This document shows positions 1 to 5,681 of a stretch of DNA of 8,331 bases, one piece after another; positions within the stretch are counted from its first letter, which is position 1; every line of letters begins with the position of its first letter. The position numbers and the translations under genes are program-made. This DNA is from Chloroflexota bacterium (lineage in GTDB: Bacteria > Chloroflexota > Anaerolineae > UBA1429): the NCBI GenBank assembly GCA_012513725.1, contig JAAZBQ010000270.1:1-8331 (forward strand), read 5' to 3'. The notes beneath the pieces were generated by a model that saw only the letters and a list, made by a program, of their open reading frames with translations, did no database searches and was not told where the DNA came from.

Positions 1-1148
1 AGCAATCAGGCACCGCGAGCGCCAAGGACATGCACAACGAGGGCGGCCGCCCCTTCCTCTTCCCCGGGCGGGTGCCGGGGTACGAGGACGTCTTTCCCGA
101 CGTGGAGCGGATCAACCCGGCCTACTTTCAGGCCATGGACCGCAAGATCGACTATTTGAACGCCCAGGGGTTCATCCCGTTCATCGAGGTGGTCCGCCGC
201 GACGCGAGCATGCCCTGGTTCCAGTACTATCCCTGGCCCGATTCCTATGCGCGTTATGTCCAGTACGTGTGGGCCCGCTACCAGGCGAACCTCTGCATCC
301 TGAGCCCCATCCATTTCGATTCGCCGGGCCTCAGCATCCCCTCCCGCGAGTACAACGTTCCGGCCAACGCGGTGTATTCCAAGGGGGTGCCGGCCTTTGG
401 CAACCTCCTCTCGTGCAACGCCGCGGGATCGAGCCTGCTGAACTTTGGCGATAGCCCCGAGGCGCCCTGGCTGAGCCTGCACCAGATCGGCAACCGCCGC
501 GACCACGACTCGCACTGGCTCTTGACCCACATCTACGACCGGGCGGATCCGCCGCGGCCGGCCTTGAACGGCGAGCCCTACTATGCGGGCTGGCCGCCGG
601 GCACCGAGGTCGCGCCCGATTCGGAGGAGGCCGACCTCTATTGCCGCTCGGGCATGTACGGCAGTTTCCTCTCCGGCGGGCTGGCGGGGCACATCTATGG
701 CGCCGTGGGCCTGTGGGGCGGCGACATCGAGGCGGAGGCCCCCTACAAGATGTGGGAGGCGCTCGGGTACCGCTCCGGCGACCAGCTGCGCCACCTGCGG
801 ACCTTTGCCCTCTCCGAGGGGGTGCGCTACCGGGACCTGGTGCCCGAGGCGGACCTCGTCTCGCCGAACAAGACCGGCGGGCCCGAGGGGAACCGGGGCT
901 GGGCGTATTGCGCCGCCACGCCCGACATGGGGCTGGTGATGCTCTACTTGGAGGCGGATTGCTCGCCGGCCACCGTCCGGGGCCTGCGCTACGGCGGGGT
1001 GTACGCGGCGACGTGGTTCGATCCGCGCACCGGCGAGTGGCTGGATGCCGGCGAGGTGCGTGCGGATGCGTTCTGCAACGGGCGCGTGCCGGCGTTCCCC
1101 GGGCCGGGCGATTGGGCGCTCAAGCTCGTCGCCCGGTCGGTGGCCTGA
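1..1148 (+). CDS. DUF4038 / apiosidase-like glycoside hydrolase (5' partial)
   Basis: The reading frame is open from the first complete codon at base 3 and ends at TGA 1146-1148, so the N-terminus lies upstream of the window; the ATG at 30 is probably internal. The visible 381 residues look like the second half of a TIM-barrel glycosidase of the DUF4038 (GH140, apiosidase-like) type: aromatic-rich stretches such as YYPWPDSYARYVQYVWARY, then NGEPYY at about 567-584, whose Glu (codon 573-575) sits where this family has a catalytic acidic residue. The C-terminal part (about 880-1140), with TWFDPRTGEW and DWALKL, resembles the small beta domain often placed after DUF4038. The likely role is hydrolysis of plant polysaccharide side chains. 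The exact substrate cannot be read from the sequence, and a signal peptide cannot be judged because the start is missing. It converges on the CorC-like gene across a hairpin repeat. Confidence 0.72.
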   Translation, partial: QSGTASAKDMHNEGGRPFLFPGRVPGYEDVFPDVERINPAYFQAMDRKIDYLNAQGFIPFIEVVRRDASMPWFQYYPWPDSYARYVQYVWARYQANLCILSPIHFDSPGLSIPSREYNVPANAVYSKGVPAFGNLLSCNAAGSSLLNFGDSPEAPWLSLHQIGNRRDHDSHWLLTHIYDRADPPRPALNGEPYYAGWPPGTEVAPDSEEADLYCRSGMYGSFLSGGLAGHIYGAVGLWGGDIEAEAPYKMWEALGYRSGDQLRHLRTFALSEGVRYRDLVPEADLVSPNKTGGPEGNRGWAYCAATPDMGLVMLYLEADCSPATVRGLRYGGVYAATWFDPRTGEWLDAGEVRADAFCNGRVPAFPGPGDWALKLVARSVA

Positions 1149-1157
1149 GGAACGCTC

Positions 1158-1270
1158 ACCACCAAGGACACCAAGAGCACAAAGGAAGAGAAGGGGGAGC
1201 AAACGGGGCAGATCGGCACGCCCCCTCCTCCTTCTCTTTTATCCTTTGTGCTCTTGGTGTCCTTGGTGGT
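1158..1270. repeat. Long inverted repeat between convergent genes
   Basis: A perfect 29-bp inverted repeat: the left arm 1158-1186 begins ACCACCAAGGACACC and is exactly complementary to the right arm 1242-1270. The stem continues imperfectly through AGAGAAGG-type sequence (1187-1199 against about 1226-1241), leaving a loop of roughly 25 bases. It fills almost the whole gap between the glycoside hydrolase stop (1148) and the CorC-like stop (1280). It could act as a bidirectional transcription barrier, but neither side ends in a clean T-run, so it is not a canonical intrinsic terminator. The CAAGGACACCAAGAGCACAAAGG-like rhythm suggests a dispersed repeat family. Confidence 0.85.
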
Positions 1271-1279
1271 AGATCGCCG

Positions 1280-2638
1280 CTACTCGTCGCCCGCGTCCTC
1301 GTCGGGGGGCGGGGGCTCTTCTGTCTCGACGCCCTCGGGCAGCACTTCGACGAGGACCTGCTGCACCCGGGGGCCGGTCATGTTCAGCACTTCGAAGCGC
1401 AGGTTGCTCCACTGGAACTGCTCGGTCACCGACGGCAGGCGGCCGAGTTGGAGGATGGCAAAGCCGGCCACCGTCTGGTAGAGCCCCTGCTGCTCGGCCG
1501 GCAGGTCGATATCCTCCAAGCCCAGGGCGGTCTTGAACTCGTCGATGGGCAGCATGCCATCCACCAGCCAGGTGCCGTCCTCCCGCTGGACGGCCTGGGG
1601 TTCGTCGGTCTGATCGGCCGGGCCGATATCGCCGACGATGGCCTCCATCACATCGGTGAGGGTCACGATCCCCTCGGCGTTGCCGTACTCGTTGATCACC
1701 ACGGCCATCTGGGTGCCGCTGCGCTTGAACGTCTCCAAGACGCGCAGGACGGGCATCACCTCGGGCACATAGAGGGGCTGGTGCATGATGGCGCGGAGGT
1801 CGAACGGCTCGCCGGCCCAGAGGTGGGTGAGGATATCCCGGGCGCGCACCTCGCCGATCACCGTGTCCATGGAGTCCTGCGCCACGGGAAAGCGGGAGTA
1901 GGGGGTCTCGGCCAGTTTGCGGCGGATCTCCTCCTCCGAGTCGTGGATGTCGATCCACACCACGTCGGGGCGGGGCGTCATCTCGGCGGCCACCCGCCGA
2001 TCGCCGAGGACGAGCACGGCGCGGACCATCTCCTGCTCGGCCTCTTCGAACACGCCGGCCTCGGTGCCCTCTTCGAACAGCAGGCGGATCTCCTCGTCGC
2101 TGACCGGCGGCTCCACCGCGGTCTGCGCCCCGAGCAGGCGGACGACGAGCCGGGTGGAATCGGCCAGCAGTCGCACGACCGGCGCGGTGATGGTGGCAAA
2201 GGTGCGCATGAGGGGGGCCACGGCGGTAGCGATCCGCTCGGGGTTGCTCAGCGCCAGGCGCTTGGGCACCAGCTCGCCGAACACCACCGAGAGGTAGGTG
2301 ATCAGGAGGAGCGAGACGGCCAGTGCGATCGCGTTGGCGACGGGGGCCAGGGCCGGCACCTGGGCGAGGAGGGCGGCGAGCCCGCCGGCCAGGGCGGCCG
2401 AACCGAGGGCGCCGAGGACCACCGAGATGAGCGTGACGCCAATCTGGACCGTGGAGAGAAAGCGATTGGGCGACTCGGCGAGGTCCAGCGCCCGGGCGGC
2501 GCGGGCGTCGCCCTCGGCGGCGCGCTGGCGCAGGCGGGGCTTGCGCGCCGCGAGCACGGCGATCTCGGACATGGCGAACAGGCCGTTCAGCCCGATCAGC
2601 AGGAGGATCAGGAACAGCTCGGTAAATGTGTTGGACAT
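1280..2638 (-). CDS. Hemolysin/CorC-family protein (DUF21-CBS-CBS-CorC_HlyC)
   Basis: A complete 452-residue protein of the HlyC/CorC (TlyC, CNNM-like) family, a membrane protein linked in relatives to divalent cation (Mg/Co) transport or homeostasis; the older 'hemolysin' name is largely historical. Residues 1-about 165 form the DUF21 membrane domain: an opening hydrophobic helix (TELFLILLLIGLNGLFAMSE), two further hydrophobic segments at about 62-118, and the conserved GELVPK at 121-126. A CBS pair follows at about 215-340, starting with MTPRPDV (220-226) and ending with VVINEYGNAEGIVTLTDVME. A CorC_HlyC transporter-associated domain spans about 350-435, with a DGMLPIDEF motif. The tail is acidic and proline-rich. 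Length and order are normal for the family. The ATG (complement of 2636-2638) is preceded by an AAGGGGAG Shine-Dalgarno. It is read divergently from uxuA and convergently with the glycoside hydrolase, so it is probably monocistronic. Confidence 0.93.
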   Translation of the reverse strand: MSNTFTELFLILLLIGLNGLFAMSEIAVLAARKPRLRQRAAEGDARAARALDLAESPNRFLSTVQIGVTLISVVLGALGSAALAGGLAALLAQVPALAPVANAIALAVSLLLITYLSVVFGELVPKRLALSNPERIATAVAPLMRTFATITAPVVRLLADSTRLVVRLLGAQTAVEPPVSDEEIRLLFEEGTEAGVFEEAEQEMVRAVLVLGDRRVAAEMTPRPDVVWIDIHDSEEEIRRKLAETPYSRFPVAQDSMDTVIGEVRARDILTHLWAGEPFDLRAIMHQPLYVPEVMPVLRVLETFKRSGTQMAVVINEYGNAEGIVTLTDVMEAIVGDIGPADQTDEPQAVQREDGTWLVDGMLPIDEFKTALGLEDIDLPAEQQGLYQTVAGFAILQLGRLPSVTEQFQWSNLRFEVLNMTGPRVQQVLVEVLPEGVETEEPPPPDEDAGDE

Positions 2639-2703
2639 GGCTCCCCTTCAGAGAGTGCAGTGCCGGGTCCGGCCGGATGGCGAGGCCGCGGGCCTCTCTC
2701 GTC

Positions 2704-2732
2704 ATTATGTCCCCCGGCGGCTGCTGGGGCAA
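2704..2732 (-). promoter_or_regulatory. Sigma70-type promoter for the CorC-family gene
   Basis: On the minus strand, TTGCCC (complement of 2727-2732) and CATAAT (complement of 2704-2709) are separated by 17 bp, each one or two mismatches from consensus. Transcription would begin near 2697, giving a leader of about 60 nt before the ATG at 2638. Found by eye only. Confidence 0.5.
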
Positions 2733-2790
2733 CCGTGGCGCCGGTTTGGGGTGCGGGTGGCCGGAGGCGCGCTCCATAGGCGAGGCGGAC

Positions 2791-2820
2791 TTGCTCATGG
2801 CCTTCGCTTGGCCCTATACT
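2791..2820 (+). promoter_or_regulatory. Sigma70-type promoter for uxuA
   Basis: TTGCTC (2791-2796) and TATACT (2815-2820) with an 18-bp spacer. The predicted start is near 2827, about 50 nt before the uxuA ATG. The CCTATACT form of the -10 region also occurs in the promoter at 5617-5645, which supports it as a local consensus. Confidence 0.55.
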
Positions 2821-2877
2821 CTGCGCAGGCTGCTCAGCAGCCTCGCGACCCCACACCTGCCCAGGAGGCGATCACCC

Positions 2878-3939
2878 ATGGCAACCCATCCCGGCGACTA
2901 TGCCCTCTCGGTCATCCCCGGCTACCGCGCCTCGCGGCCCGGCATCCAGATCGGCACCAAGCTGCCCGCCCGCGCCACCGAGGAGGACGCGCGGTTCATC
3001 CAGCAGCTGGGCGTCGAGTGGGTGATGGCCGACGTGCCCCCCGACGGCGACCATTCCGCCGCGGGCTATGCGGCGCTGCGGGAGTGGGTGGAATCGCACG
3101 GGCTGCGCATCTACCGCCTGGCGAACAACCGCCTCCACAACATGGAAGAGATCACCCTGAACCTCCCCGGTCGCGACGCCAAGATCGCCGAATACCTGGA
3201 CTATATCCGCAACCTCGGCGCCGCGGGGATCCACTATTCGACCTATGCCCACATGGGCAACGGCATCTGGTCCACCGGCCGGGGCGCCCTGCGGGGCGGG
3301 GCGACGGCGCGGGCGTTCCACCTCGACGAGGCGCGGGAGGGGCACTGGCTGGGCAAGGCCTTCGTCGGCCCGCTGACCCACGGCCGCCGCTACTCGGAGG
3401 CGGAGCTGTGGGACAACTATGCCTATTTCATCCGGCAGGTCGTCCCCGTGGCCGAGGAGGCCGGCGTGTACATCGGCATCCACCCCGACGATCCGCCGGT
3501 GTACGACCTGGGCGGCATCCCGCGCTGCATCTTTGGGTCGTTCGAGGGCTATCGGCGGGCCATCGAGATCGCCGACAGCCCGAACATCGGCGTGTGCCTC
3601 TGCGTGGGCTGCTGGCTGGAGGGCGGCGAGGCGATGGGGGCGGACGTGGTGGAGACCATCCGCTACTTTGGCAGCCGGCAGCGGCTGTTCAAGGTGCATT
3701 TCCGCAACGTCACCGCGCCGATGCCCGAGGGGTTCGTGGAGACCTACCTCGACGACGGGTACATGGACATGCACGAGGTGATGCGGGCGCTCGGCGAGGT
3801 GGGCTATGACGGGGCCATCATGTCGGACCACCTCGAGGAGATGGTCGGGGGCGGCCGCGCGGCGGAGGCCTTTGCCGTGGGGTACATGAAGGCCCTCCTG
3901 CAGGCCGTGAACAAGGAGTACGGCGCGCCCCAGGGCTGA
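2878..3939 (+). CDS. uxuA: Mannonate dehydratase
   Basis: A 353-residue TIM-barrel protein matching D-mannonate dehydratase, the cytoplasmic enzyme that converts D-mannonate to 2-keto-3-deoxy-D-gluconate in glucuronate catabolism, usually with Mn2+ or Fe2+. Recognisable landmarks are GIHYSTYAHMGNGIWSTG (117-134), IHPDDPP (201-207), a cysteine-rich CLCVGCW (240-246), KVHFRN (272-277), ETYLDDGYMDM (288-298) and SDH (316-318). By comparison with known family structures the metal site would use a Cys in 240-245, His274, Asp317 and His318; this mapping is from memory and not aligned. The length matches the shorter (about 350-residue) family form rather than the about 394-residue E. coli protein. 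The ATG at 2878 is chosen because AGGAGG lies at 2863-2868, 9 nt upstream; the frame is open further upstream but lacks protein-like sequence there. No other hexuronate gene is adjacent. It fits functionally with the glycoside hydrolase at the window start. Confidence 0.92.
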   Translation: MATHPGDYALSVIPGYRASRPGIQIGTKLPARATEEDARFIQQLGVEWVMADVPPDGDHSAAGYAALREWVESHGLRIYRLANNRLHNMEEITLNLPGRDAKIAEYLDYIRNLGAAGIHYSTYAHMGNGIWSTGRGALRGGATARAFHLDEAREGHWLGKAFVGPLTHGRRYSEAELWDNYAYFIRQVVPVAEEAGVYIGIHPDDPPVYDLGGIPRCIFGSFEGYRRAIEIADSPNIGVCLCVGCWLEGGEAMGADVVETIRYFGSRQRLFKVHFRNVTAPMPEGFVETYLDDGYMDMHEVMRALGEVGYDGAIMSDHLEEMVGGGRAAEAFAVGYMKALLQAVNKEYGAPQG

Positions 3940-3962
3940 CCGGGCGCGGCACACAGAGCCGT

Positions 3963-4053
3963 TCCCTTCCCGGAAGGTTCTTCCCTTCCGGGAAGGTTCC
4001 GGAATCGCAGACCTTCCCGGACCCGAAGGGGCAAGGCAGCTTCCGGGAAGGGA
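3963..4053. repeat. GAAGG-rich structured intergenic repeat, copy A
   Basis: A 91-bp element bounded by a perfect 14-bp inverted repeat (TCCCTTCCCGGAAG at 3963-3976; its complement at 4040-4053), with an internal perfect 11-bp stem (TCCGGGAAGGT at 3987-3997 paired with 4011-4021). A second copy lies after the AIM24-family gene in the same orientation; 4012-4055 matches 4859-4902 over 44 bp with one mismatch. It separates uxuA from the AIM24-family gene, and the Shine-Dalgarno of the latter begins right after it. No transposase or obvious target duplication is seen. Confidence 0.8.
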
Positions 4054-4075
4054 GGGCAGGAAGGAGCACACGAGG

Positions 4076-4768
4076 ATGCGTACAGACATCGCGTATCGTC
4101 CGGCGTATTCGCTCGGGATCCTCCGCCTGGAGCCCAACGAGCGCGTGCGCGTGGAGGCCGGCTCGATGGTGTCCTTTTCCCAGGGGGTGAGCCTGGAGAC
4201 CAAGGCCTCCGGCGGGATCATGGCCTCGCTCAGGCGCGCCCTCTTGGGGGGCGAGTCGTTCTTTATCAACGAGTACGCGGCACCCGACGAGGGCGGCACC
4301 CTCAACGTGGCGCCGGCGCTCCCCGGGGACCTGTTCAGCCACGAGTTGGAGCCGGGCAGCCCGCTCCTGGTGCAGTCGGGGTCGTTCGTGGCCTCGTCGA
4401 TGGACGTCGAGGTGGACACCCGCTGGGGCGGCGCGCGGACGTTCTTTGCCTCCGAGGGGCTGTTCGTCCTGCGCTGCTCGGGCGCCGGCACGCTGGTCCT
4501 CTCGTCGTATGGGGCCATCCACGAGATGATCCTGGGCCCCGGAGAGGTGCACACGGTGGACACCGGCCACCTGGTGGCCTGGGGCGAGGAGATGGCCTAC
4601 TCGGTGCGAGCGATCGGCGGGCTCAAGTCCAGCCTGTTCAGCGGCGAGGGGCTGGTGGTGGACCTCACCGGGCCCGGACGGATCCTGATGCAGACCCGCA
4701 GCACCGACGCGCTCATCTCCTGGATGGTGCCCGAGGTCCAGCGCCGCTTGCCGCGCAACAACCGGTAG
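4076..4768 (+). CDS. AIM24 / TIGR00266-family protein
   Basis: A 230-residue soluble, beta-rich protein of the AIM24 family (TIGR00266). The biochemical role of this family in bacteria is not established; the name comes from a yeast mitochondrial protein. Family-like features are an early EAGSMVSFSQGV segment, the GGESFFINEYAA stretch (family G-E-x-F-x-N pattern), QSGSFVASS, then LRCSGAGTLVLSSYGAI and VDTGHLVAW in the second half, closing with GLVVDLTGPGRILMQTRS. There is no signal peptide or membrane helix. The ATG at 4076 is supported by AGGAAGGAG about 10 nt upstream. No convincing promoter is seen in the 136-bp gap after uxuA, so it may be read from upstream. The gene is flanked on both sides by copies of the same structured repeat. 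Confidence 0.85.
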   Translation: MRTDIAYRPAYSLGILRLEPNERVRVEAGSMVSFSQGVSLETKASGGIMASLRRALLGGESFFINEYAAPDEGGTLNVAPALPGDLFSHELEPGSPLLVQSGSFVASSMDVEVDTRWGGARTFFASEGLFVLRCSGAGTLVLSSYGAIHEMILGPGEVHTVDTGHLVAWGEEMAYSVRAIGGLKSSLFSGEGLVVDLTGPGRILMQTRSTDALISWMVPEVQRRLPRNNR

Positions 4769-4790
4769 GCCTCGCTCGCCTTCTCGACGC

Positions 4791-4903
4791 TCCCCTTCCC
4801 GAAGGGTTCTTTCCCTTCGGGAAGGTTCCGAGAAAGTGGGCGTGCGCTCCACCCAGAACCTTCCCGGACCCGAAGCGGCAAGGCAGCTTCCGGGAAGGGA
4901 GGC
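4791..4903. repeat. GAAGG-rich structured intergenic repeat, copy B
   Basis: A direct-orientation relative of the repeat before the AIM24-family gene. The right half 4859-4902 matches 4012-4055 with one mismatch in 44 bp; the left half (TTCCCTTCGGGAAGGTTCCG region) is similar but diverged, and the central loop is longer. The internal stem is kept despite sequence change: CGGGAAGGTTC near 4818-4828 pairs with GAACCTTCCCG near 4856-4866. Confidence 0.78.
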
Positions 4904-4957
4904 GCTTCCGGGAAGGGAGGCGCTTCCGGGAAGGGAGGCGCTTCCGGGAGGGGAAGA
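4886..4957. repeat. 18-bp tandem repeat array (4 units)
   Basis: Three identical copies of GCTTCCGGGAAGGGAGGC start at 4886, 4904 and 4922, and a fourth, diverged copy starts at 4940. The first unit is also the right end of the structured repeat, so the array looks like local amplification of that end. It sits just upstream of the promoter of the zinc-ribbon membrane protein gene. There are no spacers, so it is not a CRISPR. Confidence 0.9.
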
Positions 4958-4967
4958 AAAGCGCGGG

Positions 4968-4996
4968 TTGCCGGGATGGGCGATGCGGTGTAGAAT
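4968..4996 (+). promoter_or_regulatory. Sigma70-type promoter for the zinc-ribbon membrane protein
   Basis: TTGCCG (4968-4973) and TAGAAT (4991-4996) with a 17-bp spacer. Transcription would start near 5003, about 29 nt before the GTG at 5032. A start at GTG 4999 would leave no leader, which supports the downstream start. Confidence 0.55.
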
Positions 4997-5031
4997 ATGT
5001 GCAGGTTGACATAGCACTTATTGGAGGGACC

Positions 5032-5610
5032 GTGGGCGATACCACCGAAGCCACCGTGCGCGATGCTGCCACGATCGACGTAGAGTGCGAGGCGTGCGGT
5101 CACCAGTTCTCGTACGAGCAGATCTTTCTCGCCAAGGCCGAGGTGCGCTATGCCGACCCCCGCGCCGATGCGATACGCACCGTCAAGCGCCTGGGTGAGG
5201 AGCTCCGCAGCGGATTCGGCAAGAACGACTTTGGCCGGCTCTCCTGGAAGCGCTGCCCGAACTGTGGCTATACCCAGTCGTGGATGACCAAGCGCGCCCG
5301 GATCAGCCAGGGGTTGCGGCTCTTTTTGCCGCCGACGCTCCTCCTGTTCTTTGGCGGCCTGGCGGCGGCCATCCTGATCCCCGACCCGGCGGTGGGTGGC
5401 CAGGTATTAAAGTACTCGCTGTTCGGCGCCTTGGCGATGCCCATCATCGGCGTGGTGTCGATGATCCTGGCCTTTCAGCCCAACCGCGGCCGCGGTGAGG
5501 TGAGCAAGTTCAACAAGCCGAACATCACCTTTGAGGTGGAAAAGGCCTCGGCCCAGGGGCAGCAGATGCAGGTGCAGAACATGCCCGGGGACATCCGCGA
5601 CGCCCTCTAG
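5032..5610 (+). CDS. Zinc-ribbon, two-helix membrane protein (unknown function)
   Basis: A 192-residue protein that I do not recognise. Two CxxC knuckles, CEACG (Cys19, Cys22) and CPNCG (Cys75, Cys78), can form one four-cysteine zinc ribbon split by about 50 polar residues. Two hydrophobic segments follow, about 94-116 (LRLFLPPTLLLFFGGLAAA) and 126-148 (LKYSLFGALAMPIIGVVSM), then a polar C-terminal tail of about 45 residues, so both the ribbon and the tail probably lie on the cytoplasmic side. The GTG at 5032 is chosen because GGAGGG is at 5023-5028 and the likely transcription start is near 5003; the GTG at 4999 would add 11 residues but precede that start. It has its own promoter and is followed by an independent promoter, so it is probably monocistronic. 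Residue choice and codon use resemble its neighbours. Confidence 0.8.
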   Translation: MGDTTEATVRDAATIDVECEACGHQFSYEQIFLAKAEVRYADPRADAIRTVKRLGEELRSGFGKNDFGRLSWKRCPNCGYTQSWMTKRARISQGLRLFLPPTLLLFFGGLAAAILIPDPAVGGQVLKYSLFGALAMPIIGVVSMILAFQPNRGRGEVSKFNKPNITFEVEKASAQGQQMQVQNMPGDIRDAL

Positions 5611-5616
5611 GCCGCT

Positions 5617-5645
5617 TTGACGCCCTCTCGGGCCGATCCTATACT
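5617..5645 (+). promoter_or_regulatory. Near-consensus sigma70 promoter of the radical SAM locus
   Basis: TTGACG (5617-5622) and TATACT (5640-5645) are separated by exactly 17 bp, the best promoter match in the window. Expected transcription start is near 5652, about 30 nt before the GTG start at 5682. The last three bases of the -10 element are inside the palindrome at 5643-5676. Confidence 0.72.
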
Positions 5646-5676
5646 CCCCATCGGTAGTCCGTAACCGATGGGGAGT
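5643..5676. promoter_or_regulatory. Perfect 13-bp inverted repeat over the promoter and ribosome binding site (candidate operator)
   Basis: ACTCCCCATCGGT at 5643-5655 is exactly complementary to 5664-5676, with an 8-base centre (AGTCCGTA). The half-site centres are 21 bp apart, two turns of B-DNA, as expected for a dimeric repressor. The left arm overlaps the -10 element and probable start site; the right arm contains the whole GGGGAG Shine-Dalgarno (5670-5675) of the next gene. Because transcription probably starts inside the left arm, an operator is likelier than an RNA switch; an RNA hairpin masking the ribosome site remains possible if transcripts start upstream. Confidence 0.7.
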
Positions 5677-5681
5677 TGTTC

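Noticed and set aside
1158..1270. Canonical intrinsic terminator
   Set aside because: The stem is much longer than typical and neither side is followed by a T-run, so it was annotated as a repeat with possible terminator activity only.
641..2779. Long plus-strand open frame (about 712 codons) across the hydrolase, hairpin and CorC gene
   Set aside because: It is antisense to a clearly recognised CorC-family protein and out of frame with the hydrolase; it is low-complexity, rich in Gly/Arg/His and without domains, as expected of shadow frames in GC-rich DNA.
2872..4563. Long minus-strand open frame over uxuA and the AIM24-family gene
   Set aside because: It is antisense to two recognised proteins, crosses a repeat and has no recognisable motif or ribosome site.
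4886..4957. CRISPR-like array
   Set aside because: The 18-bp units are directly adjacent with no unique spacers and no cas genes are present.
5006..5011. Perfect TTGACA as a -35 element before the zinc-ribbon gene
   Set aside because: No -10 element lies 16-18 bp downstream, where the coding start already begins; TTGCCG/TAGAAT upstream is better placed.
5676..5678. TTG as the start of the first radical SAM gene
   Set aside because: The GGGGAG ribosome site abuts it with no spacing, whereas GTG 5682 has a 6-nt gap and loses only two residues.
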